Shown piece after piece: positions 6,493-7,296 of a DNA stretch of 7,296 bases (position 1 is the first letter of the stretch; every line of letters starts with the position of its first letter). The stretch comes from Sulfuricurvum sp. (GTDB lineage Bacteria > Campylobacterota > Campylobacteria > Campylobacterales > Sulfurimonadaceae): assembly GCA_030679635.1 (NCBI GenBank), contig JAUXSZ010000103.1, positions 1 to 7,296 of the forward strand, read 5' to 3'. The translations under genes and the position numbers were made by a program. The notes below the pieces were generated by a model. The model was not told the DNA's origin. It ran no database searches and saw only the letters and a list, made by a program, of their open reading frames with translations.

Positions 6493-7296
6493 TCACGCCC
6501 CTCTTTTTCCTAACACCCACCATTCAAACCATTTGAACAGTTCTACAGCGATAAAGAGAGGGACCGCAACTTCAAAGATGAGAATCCAATCTTCGAGCCG
6601 CAGAGGAACGGTATGCAGAACCTCTTGTAAGAACGGTACATAGACGGCCGCCACCTGTACCGCAAGCATCAGAATCCATGCGCCGATGAGCCACGGATTG
6701 GAAAAAAATCCAAAGAGCGGCATGGGGGCATACAATGAGCGAAAGTTAAATACATTCATTTTTTCAAGGATAATAATCCCCGTAAATGCGACGGTCTGTG
6801 CTAACGCGAGGGCTTGTGTCTCGGGGAGACCTGAGGAGAGATAGTGGTGGAAGAGCCAAATCGTTCCGCCGCCGATATACCCTCCCAGCAGTAAAATCAT
6901 AATGATTCCTCTTCGTTGCAAAAACGATTCGTCTACCGGTCTCGGAGCCCTTTGCATAATCCCGTTTTCCGTTTTTTCGAGTCCCAGTGCTACGGCTGTC
7001 ACCCCATCCGTGACGAGGTTCATCCATAAAATTTGTACGGGGAGGAGAATCATCGGGCCGCCGAGCAGAATGTTGACAAAGATGGCGATGACCTCTCCTG
7101 TATTGGATGTGAGGAGGTAGGTGACGAATTTCTTGATATTGTCGTACTGGCGCCGCCCCTCTTTGACGGCATTGATGATCGAGGCAAAATTATCATCGAG
7201 CAGGATCATATCGGCTGCCCCTTTGGCGACGTCGGTGCCGCGCTGTCCCATCGCAATCCCGATATCGGACCGTTTGAGGGCAGGGGCATCGTTAAC
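6493..7296 (-). CDS. P2-type cation-transporting ATPase (SERCA/PMR1-like), C-terminal part (5' end outside window)
   Basis: The frame is open to the window edge, giving the last 267 residues of a protein normally near 900. The ATG at 7251 is internal. It begins in the hinge motif VNDAPALK (the end of TGDGVNDAPALK), continues through DIGIAMG and GTDVAKGAADMILLDDNFASI, and then has six membrane segments (M5-M10). The ion-site residues of SERCA are kept with identical spacing: N65 and E68 in M5 (SNTGE) and N93, T96, D97 in M6 (LWMNLVTDG), equivalent to N768, E771, N796, T799 and D800. M8 carries MNVFNFRS instead of SERCA's glutamate site, as in PMR1-like and bacterial pumps. It should use ATP to export Ca2+, possibly Mn2+, across the inner membrane. 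It is followed by the DUF445 gene 35 bases downstream. P2A assignment is firm; the exact ion is inferred. Confidence 0.92.
   Translation of the reverse strand, partial: VNDAPALKRSDIGIAMGQRGTDVAKGAADMILLDDNFASIINAVKEGRRQYDNIKKFVTYLLTSNTGEVIAIFVNILLGGPMILLPVQILWMNLVTDGVTAVALGLEKTENGIMQRAPRPVDESFLQRRGIIMILLLGGYIGGGTIWLFHHYLSSGLPETQALALAQTVAFTGIIILEKMNVFNFRSLYAPMPLFGFFSNPWLIGAWILMLAVQVAAVYVPFLQEVLHTVPLRLEDWILIFEVAVPLFIAVELFKWFEWWVLGKRGA

Noticed and set aside
6458..6523. Longer DUF445 protein starting at the ATG at 6523
   Set aside because: It has no Shine-Dalgarno, overlaps the ATPase gene by 31 bases and adds a basic tail outside the family. The ATG at 6457 has AAAGG upstream.
1..7296. CRISPR arrays, insertion sequences, tRNAs, rRNAs, phage genes or riboswitches
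   Set aside because: Reading through the window showed no regularly spaced repeats, no transposase or integrase motifs, no tRNA-like cloverleaf, and no leader long enough for a riboswitch.

Overview
The window most resembles a chromosomal segment of a Campylobacterota (epsilonproteobacterial) organism of the Sulfuricurvum/Sulfurimonas type. This rests on the overall style of the proteins, a Lol/FtsX-type ABC operon ending in an outer-membrane barrel (so a Gram-negative), extended -10 or T-rich promoters with poor -35 boxes, and a mixed moderate-to-low GC content. The genus is a guess. The phylum is more likely but not proven. There are six or seven genes and almost no non-coding DNA. I see no tRNA, rRNA, CRISPR array, insertion sequence, integrase or attachment site, and no gene-free stretch over 300 bases.

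Left part, plus strand (1-2141): the end of an operon. It holds the C-terminal third or so of an FtsX/LolE-type ABC permease, a complete LolD/MacB-type ATPase, and a secreted outer-membrane beta-barrel protein. Each junction is a 4-base ATGA stop/start overlap, so the three genes are almost certainly co-translated. The likely theme is extraction or movement of something from the inner membrane towards the outer membrane, with the barrel as a dedicated partner or client.

Right part, minus strand (2150-7296), read from right to left: the C-terminal end of a P2-type (SERCA-like, probably Ca2+) cation ATPase; 35 bases later a DUF445 (YjiN-type) membrane protein; a hairpin plus T-run and promoter-like sequence; a GH13 branching-enzyme-like protein with an N-terminal CBM48; an extended -10 promoter; and a YqhD/butanol-dehydrogenase-type iron alcohol dehydrogenase. 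The dehydrogenase converges on the barrel gene with only 8 bases between stop codons.

The minus-strand genes do not form an obvious pathway. The glycan enzyme has no other glycogen or trehalose gene beside it here, and the dehydrogenase has its own promoter. The DUF445 and dehydrogenase genes are visibly more AT-rich than their neighbours. Most of the window is ordinary core or accessory metabolism. The least-described element is the coupled permease/ATPase/outer-membrane-barrel operon.
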